The notes: generated by a model from the sequence alone, not told the origin. Numbered from the stretch's first letter, positions 11,901 to 23,317 are shown. The stretch: DNA of 64,000 nt from Lyophyllum atratum (GCA_014905825.1 JACGCN010000003.1:124001-188000), one strand, 5' to 3'. Translations and numbers: made by a program.

Positions 11901-13868
11901 AAGCCATGGCCTCACGTCAAGGCGGGTCCATCTGATGATCTCTGATGCGTAGTTTGGAATGTTCCCGACAAATCGTGTAGCGGAAACTGGGGCTCGATGA
12001 AAGTACGATATTAACCGACTTCCCATATCTGAGTAGGAAGGTACTCATGGATTCTCTAGGATAACGGTTGCGCTGATACTCGCGGAAAACGTGAATGGTA
12101 TGCCTTCACGCATATTCTTTCGCAAACTCATGACTGATCATTTTGTCAATGAAGGAGTTCGAAGTTATTCGATGTAAGGTAGTAAACATACGTATCGGTG
12201 CGCTTGACTCACCACTACGCCAGATTGTCGGCGGATGGGAGGAAGCTTGCGCTGCCCGTGACAACACAGTCGAAGACGAGTACTTCTCTACACCAACGTC
12301 AGTCCTTCGATACTCTGTTCATTGAAACCAAACGCTCAAGGACTGAATTTTAGAAAATGTGAGAAACACATAACCGGCATTTGTAAGCAGTACATCTTCA
12401 ATCGCATCCTTTCTACTCTGACGGAACCTAGGGGGTGTTTTCGAGACCATGGATCCGACCTGTGGTACCCCACCTTGTCCCAGCAGTCCGTTTTCCTGTT
12501 GCTTCAACGTGATTATGTCGCCTCACCAACGTGCCCACAGATAAAGTTTGGGACTTCGATGCCAACGGGTGTATGGACTGCAACGGCGCCGGGCGTCTTC
12601 TCCCCCCACGCGAGCTTTCAAATTTCGAACGCGCTGTGGAGTACAACAGGTCCACCAGTGCTTTCTCGAAGAACGAGCGCCAGCGCCGCAGCTACGGAAA
12701 CATGACCTCGGCCCCGCGCCACACCCTCCAAAAGCGCGCTGGGGACTGTCTGCCCTTCCATCTTCCGCGTCCTGCGCCGGATCTTATGCCTAACAATCTG
12801 CTGGCGTGGCTGGATGATAATGGGAATGGAGGAGGGGCGGCGGAAGGACCGACTGCGGCGCAAATTGCGACGAGACCGGAAGTTCTGTCTGCTTTCCAGG
12901 TATGTCGAGATTTTATTCACCCACAATGATGACATTGGCTAATCCATCTTTGTGTAAAATAGGAAGCGTGGACGGACTCGTTCCCGACTAGGAACACCGC
13001 TCAGGAAATTGTGCGTTCGCATTGCTTTTGTCGAAGAATAAGTACATCCACTGACTTTGACTTCTCTACCTAGGGCGGGTGAGGATATTCTGCTGAGCCC
13101 TTCATTGATTCTTCTTAACATCTTTAATGACAGCTGGATCTATGCCGACCCCAATAGTACGTCCCAAGTATCTCTGGCATCTCATACACCCCCTGACGTG
13201 TCGCAGACCCCACCGGCCGCGTGCACGTTCGTCGCGCCCAGCGAAGCAGGTCCAACACGATGAACCGCACACGCCCTCCAGCGGTCGCTGCCGGTATCGA
13301 TCTCAACAATCCCGAATCCAACTCCGGAAACCCAGCGCCCCAGGGCTGGGTCATAGTGGCGAACTTCCACACGCATCCTGTATGTATCCCGGGCTTCCCT
13401 CGTTTATGTATTAACTGATAGTTGGTAATATAGATGGGAGAAGCATACGGGTCCGCGTCTCTCGCCCCTTTATTTCTGATTGATAGTTGACAATTGCTAT
13501 CTGGTTGTTCTATAGGGGAAATCCGGCTACACCGTCCACAGCGGACAATACAAATGCGTGGGGCAGAGGTGTCCCGGGCATTATCGTACAGTACGTCGTT
13601 TTCCCACTTTCTTTCTGAGAAGACCACTCCTAACCTCGAATTGCGCTCGTAGCGGAAATGGCATGACCGGATACGTACGTTATCACTTCATGGTACGAGT
13701 CTTGTCCGGTCTTAACTGATGCCGTGTCTCTGTCTTTAGGGTCCGTCGACGCGTGCGATGATGAACTCGCCTCGTGGGTACCCGAACCCGAACTATGAAT
13801 ATAATGGGCAGGGAAGTGCTGGAACGAGACTGGGTACTTGGACGCCCAACCCGGCGCCTAACCAGTAG
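8963..13868 (+). CDS. GH18 killer-toxin-like chitinase with long cysteine-rich C-terminus and HTHP domain
   Basis: The first visible exon ends a hevein-type chitin-binding fold (a CLSNCGY stretch) and starts the GH18 barrel (KVGYYAGWA). The next exons carry VAVGGWTFSQ, then DIDFEYP with the catalytic Glu near 9615, then MMSYDY near 9970 and GLAWYGRTFEL near 10295. This is the order seen in group C fungal chitinases related to yeast killer-toxin subunits. From about 10.9 to 12.1 kb, Cys/Trp-rich segments recur (SPDVCDDLGVFGMYGTW, SPSQCDDKGILGAWGVW). The last part, 12.5-13.87 kb, contains ANFHTHP at about 13360-13380, resembling His-x-His-Pro domains of bacterial polymorphic toxins (DUF4329/JAB-like). 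That comparison is an inference. The exon chain between 12.2 and 12.54 kb is unresolved, so the last part may be a separate gene. No signal peptide or LysM region is seen upstream, which suggests a 5' loss. Many introns of about 50-60 nt are present. Confidence 0.6.
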
Positions 13869-14225
13869 ATATCCGTTTCTTTCTTTGTGTTGTGGGGGTG
13901 TTGGGTATACCCGTCTTGGAATATATGCGAATTTGGTCTGATGATATATCCGCACGTGTACGATTGGATTTTATCTCATGAGGATATAATTTGCGATGCA
14001 AGAGCAGCAGAACAGTGAGCACTGGTCGTCCCCAGAGAGAAGTCTGAGTGAAAAAGCCCATGCCTTGGATTATAAGAGTACACCGAGATCGACGGTGATG
14101 ATGATGGCAGTGATGATGCCCTCAGCGGAGTTGCAAGCCACGCAGCACACAGCCACTGACCTGATTCTGCCCGCCGTCTCCAACTCTCTCCCTCTCCGCA
14201 GCCCATCCCAATACCCCACCCAAGC
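13869..14225. promoter_or_regulatory. Intergenic region upstream of HSE1
   Basis: About 357 bp separate the stop codon at 13868 from the HSE1 start. The stretch is unremarkable apart from a GATGATG run near 14095 and a CT-rich tract just before the ATG, typical of fungal core promoters. No gene is seen. Confidence 0.4.
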
Positions 14226-17200
14226 ATGTTTGGAGGTGGAACCACCAACACCTACGACGAGATCGTCGGTGAGTACCAGCACCCACCCCCGTCTCATCAA
14301 ATTCTCACCCGATTGAACAACTTATCTCCTGACAGCAAAGACGACGGACGAGAATCTGACGAGCGAGAACTGGGAGCTCATTCTCAATCTATGCGACAAG
14401 GTCCTCGATGAGGGCCAGGAGGGGTGCGTCCTCCCATTGACCCATCACACGTCTCAGCTCTTTATCTTACACCCCCCCCCCGCTCCGCAGCGCACACAAC
14501 GTTATAGCGGCGGTCCTGAAAAGGCTGGCGCACCGCAACCCGAACGTGCAGCTGTATGCGCTGTCGCTGGCGGAATCGCTCTCGAAGAACTGCGATATCG
14601 AGCTGCATCGGGAGATTGCGAGTAAGGCGTTTACGCAGGGGCTCGAGAAAATCATCACGGATCGGGTATGTCGTCCTTTCCTCTAATTGGGTTTTTGGAC
14701 GTGCATTCTTGCTTCTTGCGTTTGGGAGTGCACGTACACCGGGAAGGGCTCGTCGTGGCGTCCCATTCCGGGTCGTCGCGACGGCTGGCAGCTGCGGATC
14801 GCGGCGCAGCCCTGGGTCACGCCGTTTACTGGAACCGTCTGAAGGATGGTTGGCGCCGCTACTTCCCCCATTGACGCACACCCGCCTGGCTTCATGCCAG
14901 ATAAACGACAACATGGATCCCCTCAAAGGGATGTCCGACACCGTCTAAAGGATGGCTGGCATACTCTCCCCAAGGGCTTCGGGATTTAGGCCTTGTCGTG
15001 CTGTGGGCTTCATACAGCCCTAGTACCGTCGGGGAGCATACATCGAATGATTGGTGTGGTGCTATCCACGGAACATTTTCCCAATAGCTCATCGCGTTTA
15101 TCTCGCGATCTGTGGGGTTACCCCTGAGCTGTGTACAAAGGGACCATTCCATGGCCCCCAGCGGTAACACCCCCATACCATCGCGACTCTACGCATGACC
15201 CACCCGGCCGTCTCGTACCATTCCATAATCGCTATACCATTTCCAAATGCACCCTTACCGTTTCCAAATGCACCCTTCTGACGACCCACGATCCACTCCA
15301 CAGACAACGCATGATAAAGTGAAGAAACGCGCGCTGAGCCTCATCGCGGGGTGGACCGCCGATTTCGAGAAGGACCCCACACTTGGGGTTATGGAGGATT
15401 GTTATAACAGTTTGAAAGCTAAAAGTACGTTTTCCTCCTCCTTCCCCTCTTCCCATTCTCCCCCCTTCCGTCCTCCCCTTCCCCTTCCCCTTCCCTTTCT
15501 CGTCCTCCCCTCCCTTTCCCCATCGTCCTCATCCCTCTCCTCACCCGTATCGTATCTACCCTAACCCCACACTCCCACCCCCAGATTACAAATTCGAAGC
15601 CCCGCAAGAAGCCCCCCCTCCCGCCGTAGACGACGAGATCCGGCGCAAAGAGGAAGAAGAGCTGCAGCGCGTGCTCGAGATGTCCATGCAGGACAAGGGC
15701 GGGCGTGGGCAGTGGACGAGCTCGTATAACGCTGCTGCTGGGTCCTCTTCATCCGGTGCTGGGGCGAGTGGGAGTGGGGGTGCGGGTGTGGGGAGTGGGG
15801 GTGGGAGTGGGGGTGGGGGGTATGGGGCGACGAAGTATCAGGCGGGGTATGTGCCTGCGAGGACGCCGTCCCCGGCCCAGCAGCAGTTCGTGTCGCAGGG
15901 GGCTTCGCAGCCCAAGTCCACCTCCACGCCTACACCCCAGCCCCAGCCCCAGCCCCAAGCAGCAGCCATGCCCCCGAGCACCTCCGCATTGCAAGGGAGC
16001 ATCGTCACGCGCGTGCGGGCGCTGCACACGTTCGAGCCGACGGAGCCGGGGGAGCTGGGGTTCGAGAAGGGGGAGGTGATTAAGGTGGTGGATCGGGGGT
16101 ATAAGGATTGGTGGAGGGGGCAGTTGAAGGGAAGGACGGGGATATTTCCTGTTAATTATGTGGTGCGTTCCTTCCTTCCTTTCTTTCTTTCTTTCCTTCT
16201 TTCCGGTCCTTGTCCTGTTTCCGTTCCCTGGTTCTGTTTCTGCTTCCTGGTTTTCTATTCCGGTTGTTTTGGTTATGGACTTGTGGGATATGATGCTAAA
16301 ACGGGACCTTGTACTGTATAGGAAGCGATGCCGGAGCCTACGTCGGCGGAACTGGCAAAGGAAGCGGAGCAGGAGGCGGCGGTGTTCGCGCAGGCGGTGA
16401 ATGTGGAGAAGCTGTTGAATATGTTGAGGGGGTTGGATCCGGCGAAGGATAATTTGGCGGATAATGAGGAGATTCAGGTGGGTTTGGGGTCTTGCCTTTC
16501 TTTCCTTTCCTTTCCTTCCTTCTCTTCCCCCTTTCCCTTCGCTCCGCTCCCCTCCCTCCTTCTCCTAGATCGCCTTTTCCGTCATATGCATGCCTTGCTT
16601 TGATGAGCTAGGTCTGGCGACCAAACCATCATGTTCTTTCCTTTCCTCCCTTTCCTCGTCTTCCTCTCTTCCCATCCCTCCCTCCCTTCTCCTCTCCTTC
16701 CTTTTCTGTCATATGCATGATGACCTAGGTCTGACGACGAAACTTCCAACAGGAACTGTACAGATCAAGCATGGCGCTCCGCCCCAAGATCGTCAAGTTG
16801 ATTGACAAGTACAGTCAAAAACGGGGTACGCGCGCCTTTCTTCCTTCCTCCTTCCTTCCTTCCCCCCTTCCTTCCTTCTACCTCATCCCTCCTTCCTCCT
16901 TCCCCCCTTCCTTCCTTCCTTCCTCCTTCCTCCTTCCCCCTTCCCTCCTTCCCCCCTTCCTTCCTTCCCCCCTTCCTCCCACCTTCCTTCCTTCCTCCCT
17001 CCTTCTCTATTATAAGGGGAATGAATACTGATGGGAATTGTATAGCGGATTTGGTGTCGATGAACGAAACGTTCGTGAGGGCGAGGACGATCTTTGATCG
17101 GATGATGGAGGAGAGTTTGGCTAGGCATACGGGGAGTGCGTACCTCTACCTCTTCTTCCTTGCTCTCCATTTCCGCACTGACACCCCCACCCTCAGTGTA

Positions 17201-18641
17201 CGACCAACAGCCCTACCGCGGCCCCCAACCGCAATACCGCCCCGACACCAGCCAGCCCGGTCCCAACTACGGCTGGCCCCAAGGCGGGCCCTCGTACGCC
17301 GGGTTCCCGACGCCTGCTGCGTATCCTGGGGGGACGCCTGGACCGGGGCAGCAGGGGCCGGTGTATGACCCGAATACGGCGGCGTTTGCACAGGCTCAAG
17401 CTGTGGCACAACAGCAGGCTGCTCAGGCTCAAGCGGCTGCCCAAGCTCAGGCCCAGGCTGCACAACAACAGGCCGCTGCACAAGCCCAAGCTGCAGCGCA
17501 ACAACAGGCTGCGCAAGCGCAAGCTCAAGCCGCTGCTGCTCAAGCTCGTGCCGCACAGGCCCAGAGTCCTCAGCCCGCCCCTGGGTACGTCGCGCAGGGA
17601 GGATATGCAGGTCAGCAGCCCGGTGTGCCGTATGGGCCGCAGGGACCCACGCCGTACCCTGCTCAGGCGCTGGCGCAGCCCCAAGTCCAGCCTCAACCTC
17701 TGCCGCAGGCACAACAGCCTCAGCCTCAGCCTCAGATTCAGCAGCAGCCTCAGCAGCAGTCGCCCCAGCAGCAGCACACCCAGCCCCAGCCCCAATCCCA
17801 AGCTCAACCTCAGCCGCAAGCTCAAGCTCAACAAACCCAGCCGTCACCAGACCCGTCGACATCTGGCCCGCCCTACGTTTATAACCCCGCCACTACGTAT
17901 GCGGATCCGAATGTGCAGGCGTGGGCGCAGTATTATGCGCAGGGAGGGAAGGATTTGGCTGGGGCTGTGTATTTCGTTTCGGTGCCCGGGGTGACGGATG
18001 CTGCGGGTGCGGCTGTAGTTCCAGTACAACAGCAGGCACAACAGCAGCAGGTCCAACAACTCCAGCCTCAGCATCGACAACCTCAAGAGCAGGTGCATGT
18101 TCAGACTCAGCAGCAGCAGCAGCCCGTGGACCACGCTCAACCACAGCCTCAACATCGAAGCTCTCTTGAAAGCGGACCAGCATCGCTGGCGACACCGACT
18201 TCTCAGTCGTCGATTGATACCTTGCCTTACCCCGGTGACGTTGCCCCGTCTGAACTTGGATACGCCAGTGCACCATCCCAGCAGCAGCCTTACTCCCAGG
18301 AGCCGCAACAGCTTCCGTACCCGCAAGACGTTCAGCAGCAGCAGCCACAGCAGCCGCTCCCGTACCCGGGTTCTCAGGCACAAGAGTCCCTCCCGTACCC
18401 TGGTTCGCAGGCTCCAGACGCGCACCAACACCAACCCCAGCCGCAACCCGGGCAGCAGCAGCATCACCCGAATAACAGCAGCGTGGGAGGGGGTGCGGGG
18501 TCGACGCCGTCGTGGCTCCTTCCGAAGAAGAGCACGCCGCCGCCGCGTATCGGGGGTGGGCATGGGGAGGGCGGATCGTATGCGGGATTGGGGAATCAGT
18601 TTGGGGGAGCGGGTGTGAATGGAGGTGGGGAGTTGAGGTAG
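14226..18641 (+). CDS. HSE1: HSE1/STAM-type ESCRT-0 subunit
   Basis: HSE1 pairs with VPS27 on endosomes to sort ubiquitinated membrane cargo. Nine exons (14226-14268, 14336-14423, 14491-14665, 15304-15424, 15585-16162, 16322-16477, 16753-16825, 17046-17135, 17197-18641) total 2769 nt and give about 922 residues. The VHS domain fills exons 1-4 (residues 1-142). A ubiquitin-interacting motif follows (EEEELQRVLEMSMQD). The SH3 domain ends exon 5 (ALHTFEPTEPGELGFEKGE to GIFPVNYV, about 285-335), and a helical GAT-like region runs to about 440. The last 480 residues are a Q/P/A-rich low-complexity tail with SLPYPG-like repeats. Yeast Hse1 has about 450 residues, so the tail doubles the length. Intron 3 is about 638 nt, far above the usual size, and two other introns are CCTT-rich. 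Confidence 0.93.
14666..15303 (+). repeat. Oversized intron in HSE1 with internal tandem repeat
   Basis: This intron splits the VHS domain after codon 102 and is about 638 nt where its neighbours are 50-70 nt or simple-sequence expanded. It contains a 20-bp tandem duplication at about 15235-15278 (CATTTCCAAATGCACCCTTA, then a near copy) and a looser duplicated GGATGG-TTGGC motif near 14846 and 14952. It may be an old insertion, but I could not identify terminal repeats. Confidence 0.5.
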
Positions 18642-18986
18642 AGGGGGGGTGATGGAGGATTGAAGTCGTTGATTGAGGGTGTGGATGTGTGGGACTGTTC
18701 GTTTGATTTTTTGAGGCTGCATCCTTACTTGAGGTCTTGTCTGTTTGTCCTACGAGGCATACGTAGTTTCTTTTATTGCATTCTGTCTTTTCGTATCTTC
18801 AGTCTGTTTTCTTGGACGAGCGTTGCCGGGCGATTGATTGAGAAATCACGATCATCCGTGATGCAGGGTTGAAGGAAGTTGAACGGTGTCGGGAACTTGG
18901 AACGGGACCCGTTTGCCACTCGGATTTGTGAACTTAGCATGTCAGCTCAAAAAGGCTGCCTGAAGACTTCCCGAGTAGCATGTTGT
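18642..18986. other. HSE1 3' flank
   Basis: The 345 bp hold the presumed 3' UTR of HSE1. The T-rich stretch at about 18705-18810 could contain the polyadenylation region. No other feature is seen. Confidence 0.3.
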
Positions 18987-19084
18987 TGCATTAAGAGAGA
19001 ATCGAACTCCCGGCGGGTCGAGCGTGATCCAACCATTTATCCATGATATGGCAACGACCCAGGTTACCACTACCCCATTAATGC
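18987..19084 (-). tRNA. tRNA-Gly(GCC), copy 1, with intron
   Basis: The acceptor arms GCATTAA and TTAATGC pair perfectly. The D arm reads GGGGTAGTGGTAACC. The anticodon stem GGTCG/CGACC holds a loop starting TTGCCA, which gives anticodon GCC. An intron of about 26 nt follows position 37. The T arm has GAGTTCGATTC. It lies 80 bp downstream of a tRNA-Asp gene on the same strand. Confidence 0.88.
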
Positions 19085-19164
19085 CTGTGCAGTGAGGCAA
19101 AGCAAAGCCGGTAGGAGTCGACCGATAGGCGGAATTACAATTGCCCAGAAAGCGCGAAGAAAAA

Positions 19165-19258
19165 CTCTCTGCCTGGGAGTCGAACCCAGCTTTCGCGCGT
19201 AAGGGGTCCTGTTGATAATTATGACAAGCGCGTGTACTAACCGATATACTAGCAAAGA
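19165..19258 (-). tRNA. tRNA-Asp(GTC), copy 1, with intron
   Basis: The acceptor arms TCTTTGC and GCAGAGA pair with one wobble. The A box reads TAGTATATCGGTTAGTA and the B box GGTTCGACTCC. The anticodon stem CGCGC/GCGCG encloses TTGTCA and an intron of about 22 nt. Confidence 0.88.
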
Positions 19259-20297
19259 CATACGTGTAATTGTTTAACAGGCCACGTCCACGACGTCGAA
19301 GAGGTCTCCGGTCTTGAGTCACTGGCACTTCCCACCAAGTGTATTTCTTGTATCGAGGCTCACCACGGCGTCATGCACTCACGTACCGTCTGACTCTGAC
19401 TTGGACATCAAGGTATCGAAGAGCGGGGGCAGGAGTCCAGTCCAGCTGGGCCCCGGGACGACGCTCTGACTGTCAGCGCTTCAGCCTTGGCTTGATGTTG
19501 TCGCTCCACATCATCCCCTCGTTGAGCCTCTATAGTCTTATTGAAAGCTCACCTGGGTCCTGGGGTCGTCTTCTTCGAAAATCCAGCTGTAGTGCCCCCG
19601 ACATAATTTAAAGGGCTCTTCCACCCAGGCCATCCCTTCCTTTCGACATCATTGAAAAAAAATCGTCACGAGGCGATTCAGAGCTTGCCGGCGATGAACG
19701 AGCGTTACAGAATTGGTGCAACCACCATTCTTAGCTCTGATTCGAAAGCAGCTATTCCGTGTTATCAAGTTGCAGGAATCGGTCAGGGCCCGACGTCTTT
19801 TAGACATTCTCTTCAATCTTGAGCACTCCAGAAATCATTGGCTGCATGCAGTACTTTTCGTCTGCGGCGGCGATGGATATATGACGAAAACGCCCTTTCA
19901 CACATTTTCCTCATCATCTCCTGTGCAAAGCAGATCCGAAAGTCCTCAGCTTCGAGCGAAGTGGTGGCCTGATGTTCCTGTTCTTTCGCCTTACATCTGT
20001 AATTACCTTCGTGGGCCCACGATTCGTCTTCGTTCATCATATAAGTAGGACATACGTACCCCCTTTCCATTACCTCCTTCCGTACCTCCTTCGTTGATCA
20101 AAGTCGGATTTTTCAGCAAGTGTTGATTGAAGCTCAATGATGTCAGAAACGTTTGAGGCTTGAGCAAAAATTTGAACCTGTTCGCCTCGAAGTTCGAACG
20201 AAGGCTGAAGCTGGGAATCCTGGGATGTGCAATTTCAATGCAAACCTACAATGCGGACCGTTGTGGAACCAAAACGAATGTATGCATGACGCCCGAT
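19259..20297. other. Spacer between the two tRNA pairs
   Basis: About 1 kb without a recognisable gene. Open frames on both strands (for example 19813-20070 minus, 19713-20048 plus) mirror each other and show no domain or splice pattern. Confidence 0.3.
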
Positions 20298-20391
20298 TGC
20301 ATTAAGAGAGAATCGAACTCCCGGCGGGTCGACGTCGATTACACATTCACGCCCATGGCAACGACCCAGGTTACCACTACCCCATTAATGC
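20298..20391 (-). tRNA. tRNA-Gly(GCC), copy 2, with intron
   Basis: The mature part appears identical to copy 1 (acceptor GCATTAA/TTAATGC, loop TTGCCA, same T arm), but the intron differs in sequence and is about 4 nt shorter. Confidence 0.88.
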
Positions 20392-20458
20392 CTGTGCAAT
20401 AAAGCGAGGGACCTGGAATTGTCATCCACCATGAGGGTGTGCTTCAACTAAAAAGGAA

Positions 20459-20553
20459 CTCTCTGCCTGGGAGTCGAACCCAGCTTTCGCGCGCTCGGGG
20501 AGTTGCCAGCCAATTATGACAGGCGCGTGTACTAACCGATATACTAGCAAAGA
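20459..20553 (-). tRNA. tRNA-Asp(GTC), copy 2, with intron
   Basis: Same acceptor, A box and B box as copy 1. The anticodon stem-loop differs by one base (CGCGC followed by CTGTCA) and the intron sequence is unrelated apart from its first few bases. It sits 67 bp upstream of tRNA-Gly copy 2. Confidence 0.88.
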
Positions 20554-20639
20554 CGATGAGATCGGCTGATTACTTGTACCCTGGACCTCGGGCGGGGGGT
20601 AGAACACGGAGAGGGGAGGAGAGGCCTACGTTTGGAGAT

Positions 20640-21433
20640 CTGGTAACGAACGGACATGACGCTGTGGTCGTACATGAGCACCGCACACGCGTTAGAGAGA
20701 GAGGGAACGGGACTTGCCTGGGTGTACAGTATTCTTTGGTGTTGAGGCTCTCGTAGATCTTGTTCCCATCCACCACTTGCTTGTCGAACGTGGCCCAGAA
20801 GTGCAATTCGCTCGTCACCACGACCGCCCTCGGCCGCGTCGCATGTTCCTCAGCTGTCCTGAGCATCCGTGGAAGTAATCGCAAGGCGAGTAGCTCAAGC
20901 GATAGGCAGTTAACCTGTAATCTACATCCACCATCTCAGCGCTCTCGTAGGTGAGTAGGTGAGTAGTTAAGACAAGAGGACCCACATTTTCTCCCAGCCA
21001 TCTGGAGATGTCTCCTACGTAAATTGCGTGCAACTTGCGTTCTCGACAAGAATATCCAGTCCACCTTCGTCCTTGTCGAATTTATCAGCAAACTCCGTCA
21101 CGAAGGAGATTTCACACAGGTCGATGATCCATAGCTCCGCTGCTTTATAACCAGTTTCTTCTCGTAACTCTGCAAGCGTTACGGTCAGCTATGCCTGAGA
21201 CTGTAACAGGAATGGCGGACTCTCAAGCGCGGCTTCGCCCTTCGTCATGCTTCGGCAAGCCACTGAGATAAGGTGTGCAGGATTCATGCTAGCAAAGTGA
21301 TGCTAGCCTCAAATCCCAAACCGGTGTTGGCCCCTATCACCATGACCGTCTTCCCGGTAAGGTCGGCTGTGGCGACGGGTGGGACCTTCATGCATTGTTC
21401 GTAGAAGAAGTCCAAGACCGTGAGTTTTCCCAT
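20640..21433 (-). pseudogene. Decayed inverted copy of the SDR gene
   Basis: Read on the minus strand from 21433, this closely matches the start of the intact short-chain dehydrogenase at 35204, including the GANTGLG cofactor loop region and the later VVVTSELHFWA segment. Near 21300 a base is missing relative to the intact gene (AGCATCAC against AGCAAACAC), which breaks the frame inside the first exon. Similarity fades near 20640, so the C-terminal third, including the YxxSK segment, is absent. Similarity continues upstream through the promoter to about 21765 and pairs with 34295-35203. This is a truncated duplicate in inverted orientation that ends about 90 bp from a tRNA-Asp gene. Confidence 0.8.
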
Positions 21434-21596
21434 CGTGAGGATTGCGAGAGGAACTGAGATATGTGTTTGGCTTTTAGAGCCCTATCGTAATGGATCTTCT
21501 GAGTCGAGAGCCTGGAGTATACCGACATTGCATCAGTTTCTGCCGCTAAAATTCATATCGTGCGGATGATTACCGAATGATATGCGTCAAGCTGTC

Positions 21597-21604
21597 ATTC
21601 TGAA
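21597..21604 (-). other. Empty target site of the MITE
   Basis: On the minus strand the 8 bp TTCAGAAT occur once, within flanks that match both sides of the MITE at 34467-35006. This is the pre-insertion state of the duplicated locus. Confidence 0.85.
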
Positions 21605-21787
21605 TGACGGAGGCGTTGGCCAGAGACAGCTCGTGAGAGGGCAGGGTGAAGCCTTCCGAGGTCAATAGGGACAAATAACACGCTTAATATTTTCTCCCAC
21701 TCCTGCTTGTCCCCCGCAACCTGGACTCGGACGGGGCGATTAAGCCACGGCTTCGATCAATAAGAAATCTAAGACGACTTTCGAGCT

Positions 21788-23317
21788 ATGTCCGATGAAG
21801 ATTCTGAATTCAACTCAGATGGGTACGGAGAGAAGAAACCAAAGGTAAGGATGCATGCCCGTCGTCTTCAAGCCTTGCCTCGACTTTGCATCTCTGCAGC
21901 GTCGACTGATCCAGAGAAAACGCCGGAAAGTTGATTCGCGGTTGAGTATCGCAACCGAAGGGACATTGCATCCTTCTCTCCCCCGTGCTATCTTCGATGA
22001 ATTCGGCAATGGCGATTCCAGCATCGCATCATTCCAAGATATCATCGACCGAATGCTTCCGGAATATCTACAGACGCGAGCGAAGCTCCAAGAAGAAGCC
22101 ATTGAAATTGATCGAACCGTACGTAGGTGCGCTACATTCTCCCCGCGGCGCGTCAGGTAACGGTATTTTCTTAGGGACAACCCCTTCGACCACCAACACG
22201 GGCTGAAGTCTCGTCGCTCATCAATACTCTTCCACGACCAGATGATGCCCACTCTGTGTCTACTGCGATCACGACGCGTAAACTTAAACTCATCCGGGTA
22301 CAGCCTTTCATCCCGTACTCCAGATCCATGACTTACAGTCACACAACGACAGGAAAAGCGACGCGCCAAACTTCCAGAGACGAACATACAAACCTCGGAC
22401 ACCCTCACGCCTCTTCCTCCATCTCCCCCAAGTCTCCGTCCTCATCCGGAGGTCCTCGACGCCCTTTACAGCATCAAAACGACACCATTCCAATCATCGT
22501 TCCTATCCCGCCTTCGAGGTACCGCCGTGGCACCAGCCTCCCCAGCCATAGCCGTGGATTGGGAAACGATCACTCCCTGGATGGATCTTATGGCTGATAT
22601 CCGGACACATCATGCCCTCGCTCAGTGAGGACCATAGCAGATATCATGTCTCAATCGCTGATACGTGTCCTCAGTCCAGAAACGGAACAGCCCATTGAGA
22701 TCGTAGCGCCCATCGTCTATACCACTTTGGAGAAATCTCATCTACCGGAGGTCCATGGGCTCCTCGAGCGGGGCTTTTGGAAAGGGATCGATGGTGTGAA
22801 ACCCTTCTCCATGTCCGTCTTGGTACCGCAAGCTAATAGGTCTCCGCAGTCAGTGATTCGCTCGAACATTCGCCAGAACGGTGCACGATCGTAGCGACAT
22901 ATAAACGATTGGTCGTTGGGATTGCCATCCTAAGTTCTCCGCGAGAGACGTACATCACCTACCTCGCCGTCAGAGCCGGCTGGGACAACTCCGGCATAGC
23001 ACGGTACGCGCCATCCCACTGTCGAACCCTAGTGTGTCGTTAACTTGGAGCGCAGATCTATGCTCTATCACCTCATTAAATTGAACCCCGGGATGGACAT
23101 TACGCTCCATGTCTCAGTCAATAATTCGGCCATGGTATTGCTTTTCTAATTCGTACACTGAGAGATGTGGAGGCTGAATTTTGGTTTACTCTAGCTTCTT
23201 TACAATCAGTTTGGGTTTAAGGCCGAGGAATTCGTGGCTGGCTTCTATGAGGATTATTTGGATCCTAGTTCGCGCGCATCGAAGAACGCCTTTCGACTGC
23301 GATTGCGACAGCGCTGA
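21788..23317 (+). CDS. GNAT acetyltransferase, KAT14/CSRP2BP-like
   Basis: Eight exons (21788-21844, 21900-22118, 22175-22297, 22353-22624, 22675-22793, 22850-23003, 23056-23134, 23195-23317) total 1146 nt and give about 381 residues. The N-terminus is acidic then strongly basic (RRLIQRKRRKV). The C-terminal 160 residues form a GNAT fold: LPEVHGLLERGFWKGID, then ETYITYLAVRAGWDNSGIAR for acetyl-CoA binding, then DITLHVSVNNSAMLLYNQFG and FKAEEFVAGFYEDYL. The same order and wording occur in animal KAT14 (CSRP2BP), a subunit of the ATAC histone acetyltransferase complex. I infer a chromatin or protein acetyltransferase. Membership of a complex is not shown here. The N-terminal half does not resemble the animal protein at a glance. 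Confidence 0.75.

Noticed and set aside
16478..17045. CCTT-rich tracts as possible regulatory repeat arrays
   Set aside because: They lie entirely within two HSE1 introns and are best explained as expanded polypyrimidine simple sequence.
17146..18722. Long minus-strand open frames opposite the HSE1 tail (213-292 codons)
   Set aside because: They mirror the glutamine-rich repeats of HSE1, have leucine/arginine-rich low-complexity translations, and lack splice or domain support.
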